DNA of 64,000 nt from Corynebacterium resistens DSM 45100 (GTDB lineage Bacteria; Actinomycetota; Actinomycetes; Mycobacteriales; Mycobacteriaceae). Of the stretch, positions 45,644 to 53,657 are shown in pieces. Location of the stretch: NCBI RefSeq assembly GCF_000177535.2, contig NC_015673.1, positions 1,488,001 through 1,552,000 of the forward strand, written 5' to 3'. The translations under genes were made by a program, and so were the position numbers. Numbering within the stretch: position 1 is the stretch's first letter; each line of letters begins with the position of its first letter. The notes beneath the pieces are model-generated. The model searched no databases, was not told where the DNA came from, and saw only the letters and a list, made by a program, of their open reading frames with translations.

Positions 45644-45649
45644 ATTCTA
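45644..45649 (-). promoter_or_regulatory. Putative -10 of xerC
   Basis: TAGAAT on the minus strand, 8 nt upstream of the xerC ATG. It lies a few bases beyond the tandem repeats that follow dprA, so any -35 element would fall within repeat unit 1. Confidence 0.5.
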
Positions 45650-45658
45650 GCCCCCGGG

Positions 45659-45757
45659 GTGCCTACGCCACCGGGTCTTAGCAGTGCCTACGCCACTGGG
45701 GTCCTAGCAGTGCCTACGCCACCGGGGTCCTAGCAGTGCCTACGCCACTGTGCCCCC
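45659..45757 (-). repeat. Four 25-26 bp tandem repeats duplicating the dprA stop region
   Basis: Copies of TGCCTACGCCAC begin at 45660, 45685, 45711 and 45737 (spacings 25, 26 and 26). On the minus strand each full unit reads CAGTGGCGTAGGCACTGCTA plus GGACCC. The first unit met by transcription encodes the last six residues of DprA (QWRRHC) and its TAG stop. The later three copies repeat that same stop segment downstream. They look like slippage-type duplications. There is no spacer structure, so this is not a CRISPR. Confidence 0.9.
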
Positions 45758-46932
45758 TCGCGCACAACGAGGCCATTGCTTTCCAGCTGCCGCAGCGCAC
45801 GGATTACCTCACGGGCTTCAAGCCCAGTGCTCGCGAGGATGGCGGTGAGTTCTCCATCCCCCGCGGGAACATCTTCACTCGCGGTTTTCGCTGGTAGGCA
45901 AGCATCGAAAACAGCGGTTTGTTCCCAGCTCAGCATCTGCTCACCCGATGTCACACCGAGTTCAAGCTGTGTACCCACAGGCTCCAACGCCACGAGAATA
46001 TCTTCATAAGTGCGCAGCAGCTCTGCCCGCTGTTGTTGAATCCTAAGCAAACAACCTTGCGCATTCGTCGAATTAATCGGACCTGGGACCACGAGGTTGG
46101 GCACAACCATGGCTTCTGCCCAATTCATGGTGTTGATCGCCCCCGACCTTAATGCTGCCTCCACCATCACGGCGACTTGCCCGAACCCAGCCACCAGTCT
46201 GTTGCGTGTGAGAAACCGATGCCGAGCCGGGGATGTTCCCGGCGCGTATTCGCTCACAAGCACTCCGTTGTGGGTGATCTGTTGAAAGAGCTGCGCGTTC
46301 TTGATCGGATAGTTCACATCCAGCCCGCAGGCCAGCACCGCTACAGTTGCCCCACCGGCTTCCAGTGCTGCCGTATGTGCCACGGTATCAATGCCCATCG
46401 CTCCACCGGAGACAACGGTTATGCCGTCTCCAGCTAGGCGCCGTGCAAGGTCGCTGGTCACACTTTTTCCATACGCCGACGCCGCCCTGGTACCCACCAT
46501 CGTGACGGCCCTTCGCACGCTGGCATCCAGTTGTCGTGTGCCGTGTACCCAGAATGCGAACGGCGCTGCTGCTTGTCCACGAACTCCCCCGTCGGCATCT
46601 GCCCCGCCGCCACGCATTCGCCCGAAAGCAGCCTCAAGCGAGCTGGGCCATTCTGCGTCATCCGGGGTCACCAGGCGGTGCTGGTGGCGCTTGGCGAACT
46701 CCGCATCTTTGCGCGGGTCATGGTCCCAGCGCTGGCTGGTGGTGGACAAAATTGCATCTGGCAGTGTGTCATCGCGACGATAAATGCGGTGAGCTAGCTT
46801 CTCCGGATCAGTTTCCCCCTTCCCCTCATATAGCAGCTCCAAAAGGTCGTGCCGGCTGGCTTCGATTGCACGGCGTAGATAGATCCATGCAAGTTTCCGG
46901 CGGTTATCTTCGTTACCACTGAGGCTATGCAT
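45730..46932 (-). CDS. dprA: DNA-processing protein DprA (Smf)
   Basis: DprA loads RecA on incoming single-stranded DNA during transformation. The 400-residue protein has a Rossmann-like core with MVGTRAASAYGKSV, VVSGGAMGIDTVAHTAALEA, LACGLDVNYPIKN and a C-terminal winged-helix-like domain (ELTAILASTGLEAREVIRAL). The ATG at 46932 shares one base with the comM stop (TGATG). It forms the yraN-comM-dprA series with no gaps. Its stop codon lies within the first of four tandem repeats. Confidence 0.94.
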   Translation of the reverse strand: MHSLSGNEDNRRKLAWIYLRRAIEASRHDLLELLYEGKGETDPEKLAHRIYRRDDTLPDAILSTTSQRWDHDPRKDAEFAKRHQHRLVTPDDAEWPSSLEAAFGRMRGGGADADGGVRGQAAAPFAFWVHGTRQLDASVRRAVTMVGTRAASAYGKSVTSDLARRLAGDGITVVSGGAMGIDTVAHTAALEAGGATVAVLACGLDVNYPIKNAQLFQQITHNGVLVSEYAPGTSPARHRFLTRNRLVAGFGQVAVMVEAALRSGAINTMNWAEAMVVPNLVVPGPINSTNAQGCLLRIQQQRAELLRTYEDILVALEPVGTQLELGVTSGEQMLSWEQTAVFDACLPAKTASEDVPAGDGELTAILASTGLEAREVIRALRQLESNGLVVREGAQWRRHC

Positions 46933-48479
46933 CAGTGCACCTCCGCCCCATCGCGATAAAGGTCCACAGCATCGCAAACGTGCTCCAGCCCCGGTTTGTC
47001 GATTCCAGCGCAATCGGCCAGCGTCCATGCCACGCGCAAAGCTCGATCCACCCCACGCTGAGTCAGGGTTTTGGTGCGCAACATGTCTTGCAATACGATC
47101 ATGGCCTCGTCTGTAGCTGGATGTTCTGCTCGCAGTATTTTGCCCGGCACCGTGGCATTGACTTGTCCCCAACGTGCGATAGAACGCTCCCGTGCAGCTG
47201 CCACTCGTTGGGCGACTTTCTCGCTGGTTTCTGGGGTATCCCCTGTGAGGGAGGCTGTAATTGTTGTCCTCGTACGGGCAAAGATATCAATGCGGTCGCG
47301 CAGTGGACCGGAGAGCTTTGCTTGGTAGCGTGCGCGCACTGCGCCCGGGCAAGTACATTCTTGCGCGAACTCTGCCCCACACGGGCAGGGGTTAGCCGCC
47401 AGGATAAGTTGAAACTGCGCCGGATACCGCACTATGTGGCGCTGCCGCATCAACTCCACCACGCGGCTTTCCATGGGCACCCGTAAAGCATCTAAAACAT
47501 TAGGTCTCGCTTCTGCTACCTCATCGATGAATAACACTCCATGATGCGCGAGCGATACTGCCCCAGGGCGTGGGACGGCACCACCTCCGATCAGCGCCAC
47601 CTGAGTCACACTGTGGTGGGGTGCAATGAACGGTCTTTCCCCTGCCCACACTGTGCTGAGATTGCCTTTGGTACCCGCCACGGAATGCACCACCGCGGCC
47701 TCTACCTGTTCGCTGGGAGTCATGGGCGGCAAGATGCCCGGTAGGCGAGTCGCCAGCATTGATTTACCCGATCCGGGAGGCCCGGTAAACATCAACACAT
47801 GCCCTCCAGCTGCGGCAATCTCCAGCGCGCGTTTGGCCTCCGGTTGTCCAACTACATCAGCCATATCCACCCGGGTGTGCGTTCGTGACAGGTCCGAATC
47901 CGCACCCCTTAACTCCCTCGCGACACATTCCGCTGTGGGCAGCTCACCGCCGTGCATCCAGTCCACAGCCTCACTCAGGTGCATTGCACACGCAACACGG
48001 ACATCTGGATTGATAGCACTTCCTAGTCGTGCCGCTTCCTCAGCATTCCCCCGCGGAATCACAATGTGCTTAAACCCCTGCCGCGCGGCGCTCAGCACAA
48101 TGGCCAGCACTCCTTCTACCGGCCGAACGTCGCCTTCCAATCCGAGTTCGCCAACAATTACAGCTGAAGCCAAACGTTCCTTGGTCCCAGCACTACATCC
48201 TTTCGCGGCCAGCATTGCCAGCACCATGGCGAGGTCATAGCCCGCCCCCGCCTTCGGCAGCGATGCCGGGGATAGGCTCATGACGGTCCGCGATCCGGGC
48301 CAGTTCATCCCCGTGTTCCCCAGTGCTGCCCGGATTCGTTCTTTGGCTTGAATAACGGCGGTATCCCCAAGTCCGACCACGCTGATACCCGGCAGACCAC
48401 GGCTGACATCACACTCCACAGTCACTACGCGCCCAGTCACACCCTCGAGCGCCATCGCGTAGCTAGTTCCCACGCTCAT
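46932..48479 (-). CDS. comM: YifB/ComM-family AAA+ ATPase (Mg-chelatase-like)
   Basis: ComM is a hexameric helicase that promotes branch migration during natural transformation. The 515-residue protein has an N-terminal Lon-protease-like ChlI domain (TVECDVSRGLPGISVVGLGD), Walker A GPPGSGKSML, the APHHSVTQVALIGGG segment, Walker B VLFIDEVAEA and a cysteine-rich zinc loop (NPCPCGAEFAQECTCPG). The ATG at 48479 is separated by one base from the yraN stop. The complete motif set suggests an active enzyme. Confidence 0.94.
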   Translation of the reverse strand: MSVGTSYAMALEGVTGRVVTVECDVSRGLPGISVVGLGDTAVIQAKERIRAALGNTGMNWPGSRTVMSLSPASLPKAGAGYDLAMVLAMLAAKGCSAGTKERLASAVIVGELGLEGDVRPVEGVLAIVLSAARQGFKHIVIPRGNAEEAARLGSAINPDVRVACAMHLSEAVDWMHGGELPTAECVARELRGADSDLSRTHTRVDMADVVGQPEAKRALEIAAAGGHVLMFTGPPGSGKSMLATRLPGILPPMTPSEQVEAAVVHSVAGTKGNLSTVWAGERPFIAPHHSVTQVALIGGGAVPRPGAVSLAHHGVLFIDEVAEARPNVLDALRVPMESRVVELMRQRHIVRYPAQFQLILAANPCPCGAEFAQECTCPGAVRARYQAKLSGPLRDRIDIFARTRTTITASLTGDTPETSEKVAQRVAAARERSIARWGQVNATVPGKILRAEHPATDEAMIVLQDMLRTKTLTQRGVDRALRVAWTLADCAGIDKPGLEHVCDAVDLYRDGAEVH

Positions 48480-48480
48480 G

Positions 48481-48837
48481 TCACCACACCCCTTGCACGT
48501 GATCACGAACACCGCACGGCCCTACGTCAATAACATCGAAACGCAGCACAGGTGCACCGCGAGTCCATTCGGGGTTTTCCACCATCCAGTGTGCTGCCGC
48601 TAACCGCATGCGTTGCAATTTCTTCCGGCTCACGGCAGCCACCCCACCTCCATCGCAATCATGTGAACGCCACTTCACCTCGATGAAAACGACATCGCCT
48701 TCGCGAGTCCGCGCGACCACGTCCAGCTCCCCTACCCGGCAGTGATAGTTGCGCTGTAAAACCTCATACCCACGCCGCACGAGGTACGCCACAGCCTCGT
48801 CTTCACCGGCCGCGCCGACAGATCGTGTATTCGCCAC
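48481..48837 (-). CDS. yraN: YraN-family (UPF0102) endonuclease-like protein
   Basis: The 118-residue protein has the YraN fold. GAAGEDEAVAYLVRRGYEVL is followed by GELDVVAR and VVFIEVKWRS, with the PD-(D/E)XK-like GELD...EVK residues. The family probably acts on DNA with ComM and DprA, but no reaction is proven. The GTG start at 48837 is preceded by GGGGGAG. It heads the yraN-comM-dprA cluster, and a terminator lies 85-92 nt upstream. Confidence 0.9.
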   Translation of the reverse strand: MANTRSVGAAGEDEAVAYLVRRGYEVLQRNYHCRVGELDVVARTREGDVVFIEVKWRSHDCDGGGVAAVSRKKLQRMRLAAAHWMVENPEWTRGAPVLRFDVIDVGPCGVRDHVQGVW

Positions 48838-48917
48838 AACTCCCCCTTGGGTTCTTCAAGTACTAGGCAGCAACTTAGTGGGGCAGGTCGTGGCGTCGGC
48901 CCCAAAAGAACCCGGAA

Positions 48918-48957
48918 ATACAACAAAACCCCAAGAAGTTGTGAATAACCCTTGGGG
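48918..48957 (-). terminator. Terminator of the lepB-rnhB-DUF2469 operon
   Basis: Minus strand: CCCCAAG (48957-48951) pairs with CTTGGGG (48935-48929), followed by TTTTGTTG. It lies 22 nt after the DUF2469 stop and ahead of yraN. Confidence 0.85.
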
Positions 48958-48978
48958 TGTGGAAAAAAAGAAAGCGAC

Positions 48979-49284
48979 CTACTCGGGGAAGTTCAGCTCG
49001 GGCTTATCGAGTTCCTCGATATTGACATCCTTGTAGGTGATAACGCGGACGTAACGCACGAAGCGGGCTGGCCGGTACATATCCCACACCCAAGCATCGG
49101 ACATGCGTACTTCGTAGTACACTTCGCCACCGGAGTTACGCGGAATGAGTTCTACCGCGTTGGCCAAATAGAAGCGTCGCTCAGTTTCGACAACATAGGA
49201 AAACTGGCTCACCACGTCGCGATATTCGCGGTACATGGACAGTTCAACATTTGCTTCGTAATCGTCCAGTTCCTCAGCGCTCAC
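48979..49284 (-). CDS. DUF2469 family protein
   Basis: This acidic 101-residue protein is almost invariant across Mycobacteriales: SAEELDDYEANVELSMYREY, FSYVVETERRFYLANAVELI and DAWVWDMYRPARFVRYVRVI are recognisable. The function is unknown. I use GTG 49284 rather than the longer frame because the homologue in M. tuberculosis, as I recall it, begins MSAE. The start is 2 nt after the rnhB stop and GGGCGG serves as ribosome binding site. It always accompanies rnhB and lepB. Confidence 0.9.
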   Translation of the reverse strand: MSAEELDDYEANVELSMYREYRDVVSQFSYVVETERRFYLANAVELIPRNSGGEVYYEVRMSDAWVWDMYRPARFVRYVRVITYKDVNIEELDKPELNFPE

Positions 49285-49286
49285 GC

Positions 49287-49925
49287 TCAGATCCGCCCTT
49301 CTTCGCCTTGATTTTTCAGCCACTCATTGTGTGCTTTGGCTACATTTGAGTAAGTGTAGCGGTGATACGGCGTTGCCCCGTGCAGACTCACCGCGTCCAT
49401 GTGAGCCTTCGTGCCATACCCCTTGTGACCTGCCAATCCGTAACCTGGATACTCATGATCCAGTTCTCGCATGAAGCGATCCCGGCTGACCTTCGCCAGC
49501 ACACTCGCCGCGCTGATGCACCGCACCATTAGATCCCCCTTGACAACCGGTAGATGTGGCTGCGCCAACCCCGGCACCTGCACGGCATCTGTCAACACGT
49601 ATCCGGGCTCAATATCAAGGTTCGCTACCGCTCGCCGCATACCGGAGACGTTGGCATGCTGGATGCCTAGCTTGTCGATCTCCTCAGCTGAGATATGGAT
49701 GATGGCGTAGCTGTTCGCTACTTCTTGGATGACGCCAAAAAGCTCCTCGCGCCTCTTTTCCGTCAGCTTCTTAGAATCCGTCAGTCGGGCGAGTTCGGGG
49801 ATATCCCCTTCCGGCAAGATGCAAGCGGCGATACTGATCGGCCCGCAACACGCGCCACGCCCGGCTTCATCCACGCCGGCAACCGGCCCGAGGCCAGCGG
49901 CCACAAGCTGCGCTTCCATATCCAT
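49287..49925 (-). CDS. rnhB: Ribonuclease HII
   Basis: RNase HII cuts the RNA strand of hybrids and starts ribonucleotide excision. The 212-residue protein has the catalytic GVDEAGRGACCGP (Asp, Glu), the middle aspartate near VLTDAVQVPG, and VLAKVSRDRFMRELDHEYPG plus HKGYGTKAHMDA. The ATG at 49925 begins 5 nt after the lepB stop. Translation coupling with lepB and DUF2469 is likely. Confidence 0.96.
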   Translation of the reverse strand: MDMEAQLVAAGLGPVAGVDEAGRGACCGPISIAACILPEGDIPELARLTDSKKLTEKRREELFGVIQEVANSYAIIHISAEEIDKLGIQHANVSGMRRAVANLDIEPGYVLTDAVQVPGLAQPHLPVVKGDLMVRCISAASVLAKVSRDRFMRELDHEYPGYGLAGHKGYGTKAHMDAVSLHGATPYHRYTYSNVAKAHNEWLKNQGEEGRI

Positions 49926-49930
49926 CGGCG

Positions 49931-50680
49931 CTACTGCTGAATGGGCAGGCTGTCCACGCCACCGATGCGGCTAAACGGCAACACGATGGATTCCACGCGC
50001 CCCACTACGTTGTCAACAGGGATGGTGCCTTGGAACTGATCCCCCATGTGGCCGCGGGAATCAAAGGAATTCGTGCGGTTATCGCCCATCATCCACAAGG
50101 AATTATCTGGGATCGTGATTGGGCCGAAGTAGTTACCTTGGCATTGCCTAGAACCGCGGGTCGTATCAATGGGGTTGACTGGCGGATTCATGGTGTAGGA
50201 ATCATCGACCTTCTTACCGTTGACCATGATTCCCGGATCTCCCTTGCGGCACTGCACTGTCTGTCCCTCGGTGGCAATGACGCGCTTGACGAGGGTGTTC
50301 TCATCAGGAGCCATCAAGCCCACCTTTTCTCCAGCGGTTTGCAAGCCTGCAATTACCTTGTTGGAGCTTCGCTTCGATTGGTAGTTCTCATTCCACGAGT
50401 CGGTACCTACGAAGACGATGACATCACCGGCTTCTGGCTTTTTATCGCCATGGTAGGCCAGCTTATTCACAAAGATGCGGTCGGGTGTGCAGCCAGCGCA
50501 GCCATGCAAGGTGGGTTCCATGGACTCAGAGGGAATGAGGTACATGCGCCCCACGAAGGTGTTGAAAGCACCGAGCAACAGCATCGTTACGACGATGATG
50601 ATCGGCATCTCTACCCACCATGGGTAGGTCTTCTTCTGCTTTTCAGGCTTCGCCGGAGTGGCTTGAGATTCTTGTGACAC
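49931..50680 (-). CDS. lepB: Signal peptidase I
   Basis: LepB removes signal peptides of exported proteins. The 249-residue protein has a single N-terminal membrane anchor (about 22-42), the catalytic serine in LIPSESMEPTLHG, the lysine in TLVKRVIATEGQ and the box E motif WMMGDNRTNSFDSRGHMG. I choose GTG 50680 because TATCCT lies 8 nt upstream and no ribosome binding site precedes the in-frame GTG at 50698. The rplS terminator overlaps the promoter region. Confidence 0.92.
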   Translation of the reverse strand: MSQESQATPAKPEKQKKTYPWWVEMPIIIVVTMLLLGAFNTFVGRMYLIPSESMEPTLHGCAGCTPDRIFVNKLAYHGDKKPEAGDVIVFVGTDSWNENYQSKRSSNKVIAGLQTAGEKVGLMAPDENTLVKRVIATEGQTVQCRKGDPGIMVNGKKVDDSYTMNPPVNPIDTTRGSRQCQGNYFGPITIPDNSLWMMGDNRTNSFDSRGHMGDQFQGTIPVDNVVGRVESIVLPFSRIGGVDSLPIQQ

Positions 50681-50688
50681 GATTGTTG

Positions 50689-50730
50689 AGGATACCACTC
50701 AAAACAAAAACCCCAGCCTTTCGGCTGGGG
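50689..50730 (-). terminator. rplS terminator fused to the lepB promoter
   Basis: Minus strand: CCCCAGCC-GAAA-GGCTGGGG (50730-50711), a perfect 8-bp stem with a GAAA tetraloop, followed by TTTTTGTTTTGA (50710-50699). The lepB -10 candidate TATCCT (50694-50689) begins 5 nt later, so any -35 element of lepB falls inside the terminator stem. Confidence 0.9.
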
Positions 50731-50757
50731 TTTGCACCAAGTGAAGCGCAGCTAGCT

Positions 50758-51099
50758 TTAGCGCTTTTCCTTGATCTTGGCTGCCTTGCCGCGCAGGTTG
50801 CGCAGGTAGTACAGCTTCGCACGGCGAACCTTACCGCGAGACAGAACGTCGATGTGATCGATGTTCGGAGAGTGTACTGGGAAGGTACGCTCAACGGCGA
50901 TACCGAAGGAGATCTTGCGGACGGTGAAGGTCTCGCGTACGCCGGAGTTCTGGCGACGGATTACTACACCACGGAAGACCTGGACACGGGACTTGGAGCC
51001 CTCGATAACCTTCACGTGAACGTCAAGGGTATCGCCGGCGCGGAACTCTGGGATGTCGTCGCGCAGGGATGCTGCATCGACCTTGTCAAGAATGTTCAT
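50758..51099 (-). CDS. rplS: 50S ribosomal protein L19
   Basis: The 113-residue L19 has [36 protein letters not shown] and [21 protein letters not shown]. It lies at the 30S-50S interface. The ATG at 51099 has AAGGAT upstream. A promoter candidate TACTAT occurs on the minus strand about 90-100 nt upstream. It is monocistronic, with a strong terminator directly behind it. Its usual neighbour trmD is about 8 kb away because tex and the bet genes intervene. Confidence 0.98.
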   Translation of the reverse strand: MNILDKVDAASLRDDIPEFRAGDTLDVHVKVIEGSKSRVQVFRGVVIRRQNSGVRETFTVRKISFGIAVERTFPVHSPNIDHIDVLSRGKVRRAKLYYLRNLRGKAAKIKEKR

Positions 51100-51215
51100 G
51101 GATTTTCAATCCTTACGATCGTCTGGATAGAGGACCCATGCGGCTTTTCGCCCCACTGGCGCGCCTACAGGTTCGTACCCACAACAGGTTTAACCCGAAT
51201 AGTATGGCAGTCTTC

Positions 51216-53495
51216 CTAGGAAGTTCCAAATCCCGCTCGTTTGAGGGCTGCAGCCATGCCGCCTTGTGGCGCCGGCTTATTTCGCGGCTGACCGGCCTTT
51301 TTCTTAGGTTGTTTTTTAGATTGACGCCCACCGGGTTCATCGTCCAAGCGCAGCGATAGGCCCACACGCTGCCTTGCTTCGTCGACTTCCATGACCTTCA
51401 CCTTGACAACTTGGCCGGAGTGGACGACATCGTGCGGATCCTTGACGAAGTTGTGGCTCATCGCGGATACGTGCACCAGGCCATCCTGGTGCACTCCCAC
51501 ATCCACGAACGCACCGAAAGCGGCCACATTCGTCACGGTACCTTCCAGCACCATGCCTACCTTGAGGTCGCTGATCTTTTCCACACCCTCAGCGAGGGCG
51601 GCCGTTTTGAACGTCGGACGTGGGTCACGGCCGGGCTTATCGAGCTCTGCCAACACATCGGTCACGGTAGGTACACCGAATTTTTCGTTGGCGAGATCCG
51701 CGGGCTTAAGCTTGGACAACACAGCAGTATTGCCCACGAGGTCTTCTACATCTACCCCGGTGCGCGCCACGATCTCGCGCACGAGTGGGTAGGCCTCGGG
51801 GTGTACGGCGGAAGCATCTAGGGGATCGGCCCCACCACGAATCCTCAAGAAGCCGGCCGCCTGCTCGAAAGCCTTCGGCCCAAGTCGCGGCACCTTGAGC
51901 AGTTCCTTGCGGGAGGCGAAAGCGCCGTTCTCATCGCGGTAGGCCACGATATTGTCCGCGACGGTGCTGCTCACACCAGCCACTCGTCCCAGTAGTTGCG
52001 CACTCGCGGAGTTTAAGTCCACACCCACGGAGTTCACTGCCGATTCCACGACGGCGTCAAGCCCCTGGGCTAGAAGCGTCTGGTTAACGTCGTGTTGATA
52101 CTGGCCCACGCCGATGGACTTCGGGTCGATCTTCACCAGTTCCGCGAGGGGGTCCTGAAGGCGACGTGCGATGGAAACCGCGCCGCGCAGGCTCACGTCC
52201 ATGTCCGGGAATTCGCGGGCGGCCACCTCACTGGCGGAGTAAACACTCGCCCCGGATTCACTGACGATCACGGCTTGGGGCTTTTCCCCGCCCGCTTGGG
52301 CGATAAGGTCTGCCACTTCCCGCGCAAGCTTTTCGGTCTCGCGGCTGGCGGTACCATTGCCCACGGCTAAGAGTTCGACCTTGTGCTTGGCCACCAACTG
52401 CGCCAGCGCTGCGCGGGATTCATCCCACTTCCCAGCACCGGTGTGCGGGTACACCACGATCGTATCCAGTACTTTGCCCGTGGCATCGACGACCGCGCAT
52501 TTCACACCGTTGCGGTAACCGGGGTCCAATCCCAGAGTCGCCCGTTGACCTGCTGGGGCGGCCAGCAACAGGTCGCGCAGGTTAAGTGAAAACACGTCCA
52601 CCGCAGCCGCGTCGGCCTTTTCCTTCAGCCGCATGCGCACATCCACTGCAGAGCTCACAGCCAACTTCGTGCGCCATCCAAATCGGGCGCATTCCGCGCG
52701 GAACTTATCGGCTGCATCCCCGCGCGCCTGCAATCCGGCGCGTTCGGCGATCAACCCCTCGTAGAATTCATCATCCTCGCCCGCGGCGAAGTTCACGCGC
52801 AGCACACCTTCGGACTCTCCACGCAACAGCGCCAGGATGCGGTGACTCGGCAGTTTCTCGAATGGCTCGTCGAATTCAAAGTAATCCCGATACTTGGCTC
52901 CCGCGGTTTCTTGCCCCTCCACAACTGAGGACTCCGCACGCCCGCGTTTGAAGTATTCCTCGCGCACTTCCCCCACGAGGTCTGCATCAGTCGCCAGATT
53001 CTCGACGACAATGGCGCGCGCACCGGTCAGCACAGCCTTCGCATCGGCGAAGCCTTCGGTGATATACCCGGCTGCCAGCTCCGCCGGATCCTGATCGGTC
53101 CCCTCCAGTAGTTGCTCCGCCAGTGGTTCCAATCCGGCCTCGCGCGCGATCGTCGCCTTCGTACGGCGGGTGGTTTTGTACGGAAGGTACAGGTCTTCCA
53201 GGCGTGCTTTTGTTTCGACGCCCAAGATCAGCTGCTTGAGCTCGTCCGTCAACTTGCCTTGGTCCTCAATGGCCGAGAGGACAACCTGCTTGCGCTCTTC
53301 CAGCTCCCTCAAATAGTTCAATCGGGTTTCGAGGGTGCGCAGCTGACTATCGTCCAAGCCACCCGTAACCTCTTTGCGGTAGCGGGCGATAAACGGCACG
53401 GTGTTGCCCTCGTCGAGCAGGGCGATGGTGGCCTCTACACGGGAGGTTTCCACCCCGAGTTCGTGGGCAATGATGCTAGCGATGCTATTGGTCAT
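51216..53495 (-). CDS. tex: Tex-family RNA-binding transcription accessory protein
   Basis: The 759-residue protein has the Tex layout: N-terminal helical region (VPFIARYRKEVTGGLDDSQL), YqgF/RuvC-like domain (LGLDPGYRNGVKCAVVDATG), helix-hairpin-helix repeats (about 490-600) and a C-terminal S1 domain (GTVTNVAAFGAFVDVGVHQD). It influences transcription and toxin expression in some pathogens, with an uncertain mechanism. ATG 53495 is preceded by TAAGAT with 7 nt spacing, so a leaderless start is likely. Confidence 0.94.
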   Translation of the reverse strand: MTNSIASIIAHELGVETSRVEATIALLDEGNTVPFIARYRKEVTGGLDDSQLRTLETRLNYLRELEERKQVVLSAIEDQGKLTDELKQLILGVETKARLEDLYLPYKTTRRTKATIAREAGLEPLAEQLLEGTDQDPAELAAGYITEGFADAKAVLTGARAIVVENLATDADLVGEVREEYFKRGRAESSVVEGQETAGAKYRDYFEFDEPFEKLPSHRILALLRGESEGVLRVNFAAGEDDEFYEGLIAERAGLQARGDAADKFRAECARFGWRTKLAVSSAVDVRMRLKEKADAAAVDVFSLNLRDLLLAAPAGQRATLGLDPGYRNGVKCAVVDATGKVLDTIVVYPHTGAGKWDESRAALAQLVAKHKVELLAVGNGTASRETEKLAREVADLIAQAGGEKPQAVIVSESGASVYSASEVAAREFPDMDVSLRGAVSIARRLQDPLAELVKIDPKSIGVGQYQHDVNQTLLAQGLDAVVESAVNSVGVDLNSASAQLLGRVAGVSSTVADNIVAYRDENGAFASRKELLKVPRLGPKAFEQAAGFLRIRGGADPLDASAVHPEAYPLVREIVARTGVDVEDLVGNTAVLSKLKPADLANEKFGVPTVTDVLAELDKPGRDPRPTFKTAALAEGVEKISDLKVGMVLEGTVTNVAAFGAFVDVGVHQDGLVHVSAMSHNFVKDPHDVVHSGQVVKVKVMEVDEARQRVGLSLRLDDEPGGRQSKKQPKKKAGQPRNKPAPQGGMAAALKRAGFGTS

Positions 53496-53502
53496 TCCCC
53501 AC

Positions 53503-53508
53503 ATCTTA
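53503..53508 (-). promoter_or_regulatory. Putative -10 of tex
   Basis: TAAGAT on the minus strand, 7 nt upstream of the tex ATG. A GTGGGG follows it and might act as a weak ribosome binding site instead. Confidence 0.45.
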
Positions 53509-53514
53509 GAGTGA

Positions 53515-53628
53515 CTATTTCTTGCCGAAGTCCTCGCCCCACTCCGGCACACCCGTTGGGATCGTCTCGCTGTGCGGCGGTAGCGGCCGAGTACATTCCC
53601 ACAATGGCCCTTGAGCCCTTTTGAGAAA
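53515..53628 (-). other. Short open frame or gene remnant upstream of tex
   Basis: A stop-to-stop minus-strand frame of 37 codons ends in a protein-like tail, GPLWECTRPLPP then HSETIPTGVPEW then GEDFGKK, with TAG at 53517-53515. It has no ATG or GTG, only a TTG. The composition and charged ending look like a real C-terminus, so it may be the 3' remnant of a gene lost when the bet cluster arrived, or a small TTG-started gene. I do not recognise a family. Confidence 0.3.
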
Positions 53629-53657
53629 CTAGACCGCTTCTTATCCGCCAGCGCGTT

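Noticed and set aside
45659..45757. CRISPR-like array
   Set aside because: Units are directly contiguous with no spacers, and the repeat is derived from the dprA coding end.
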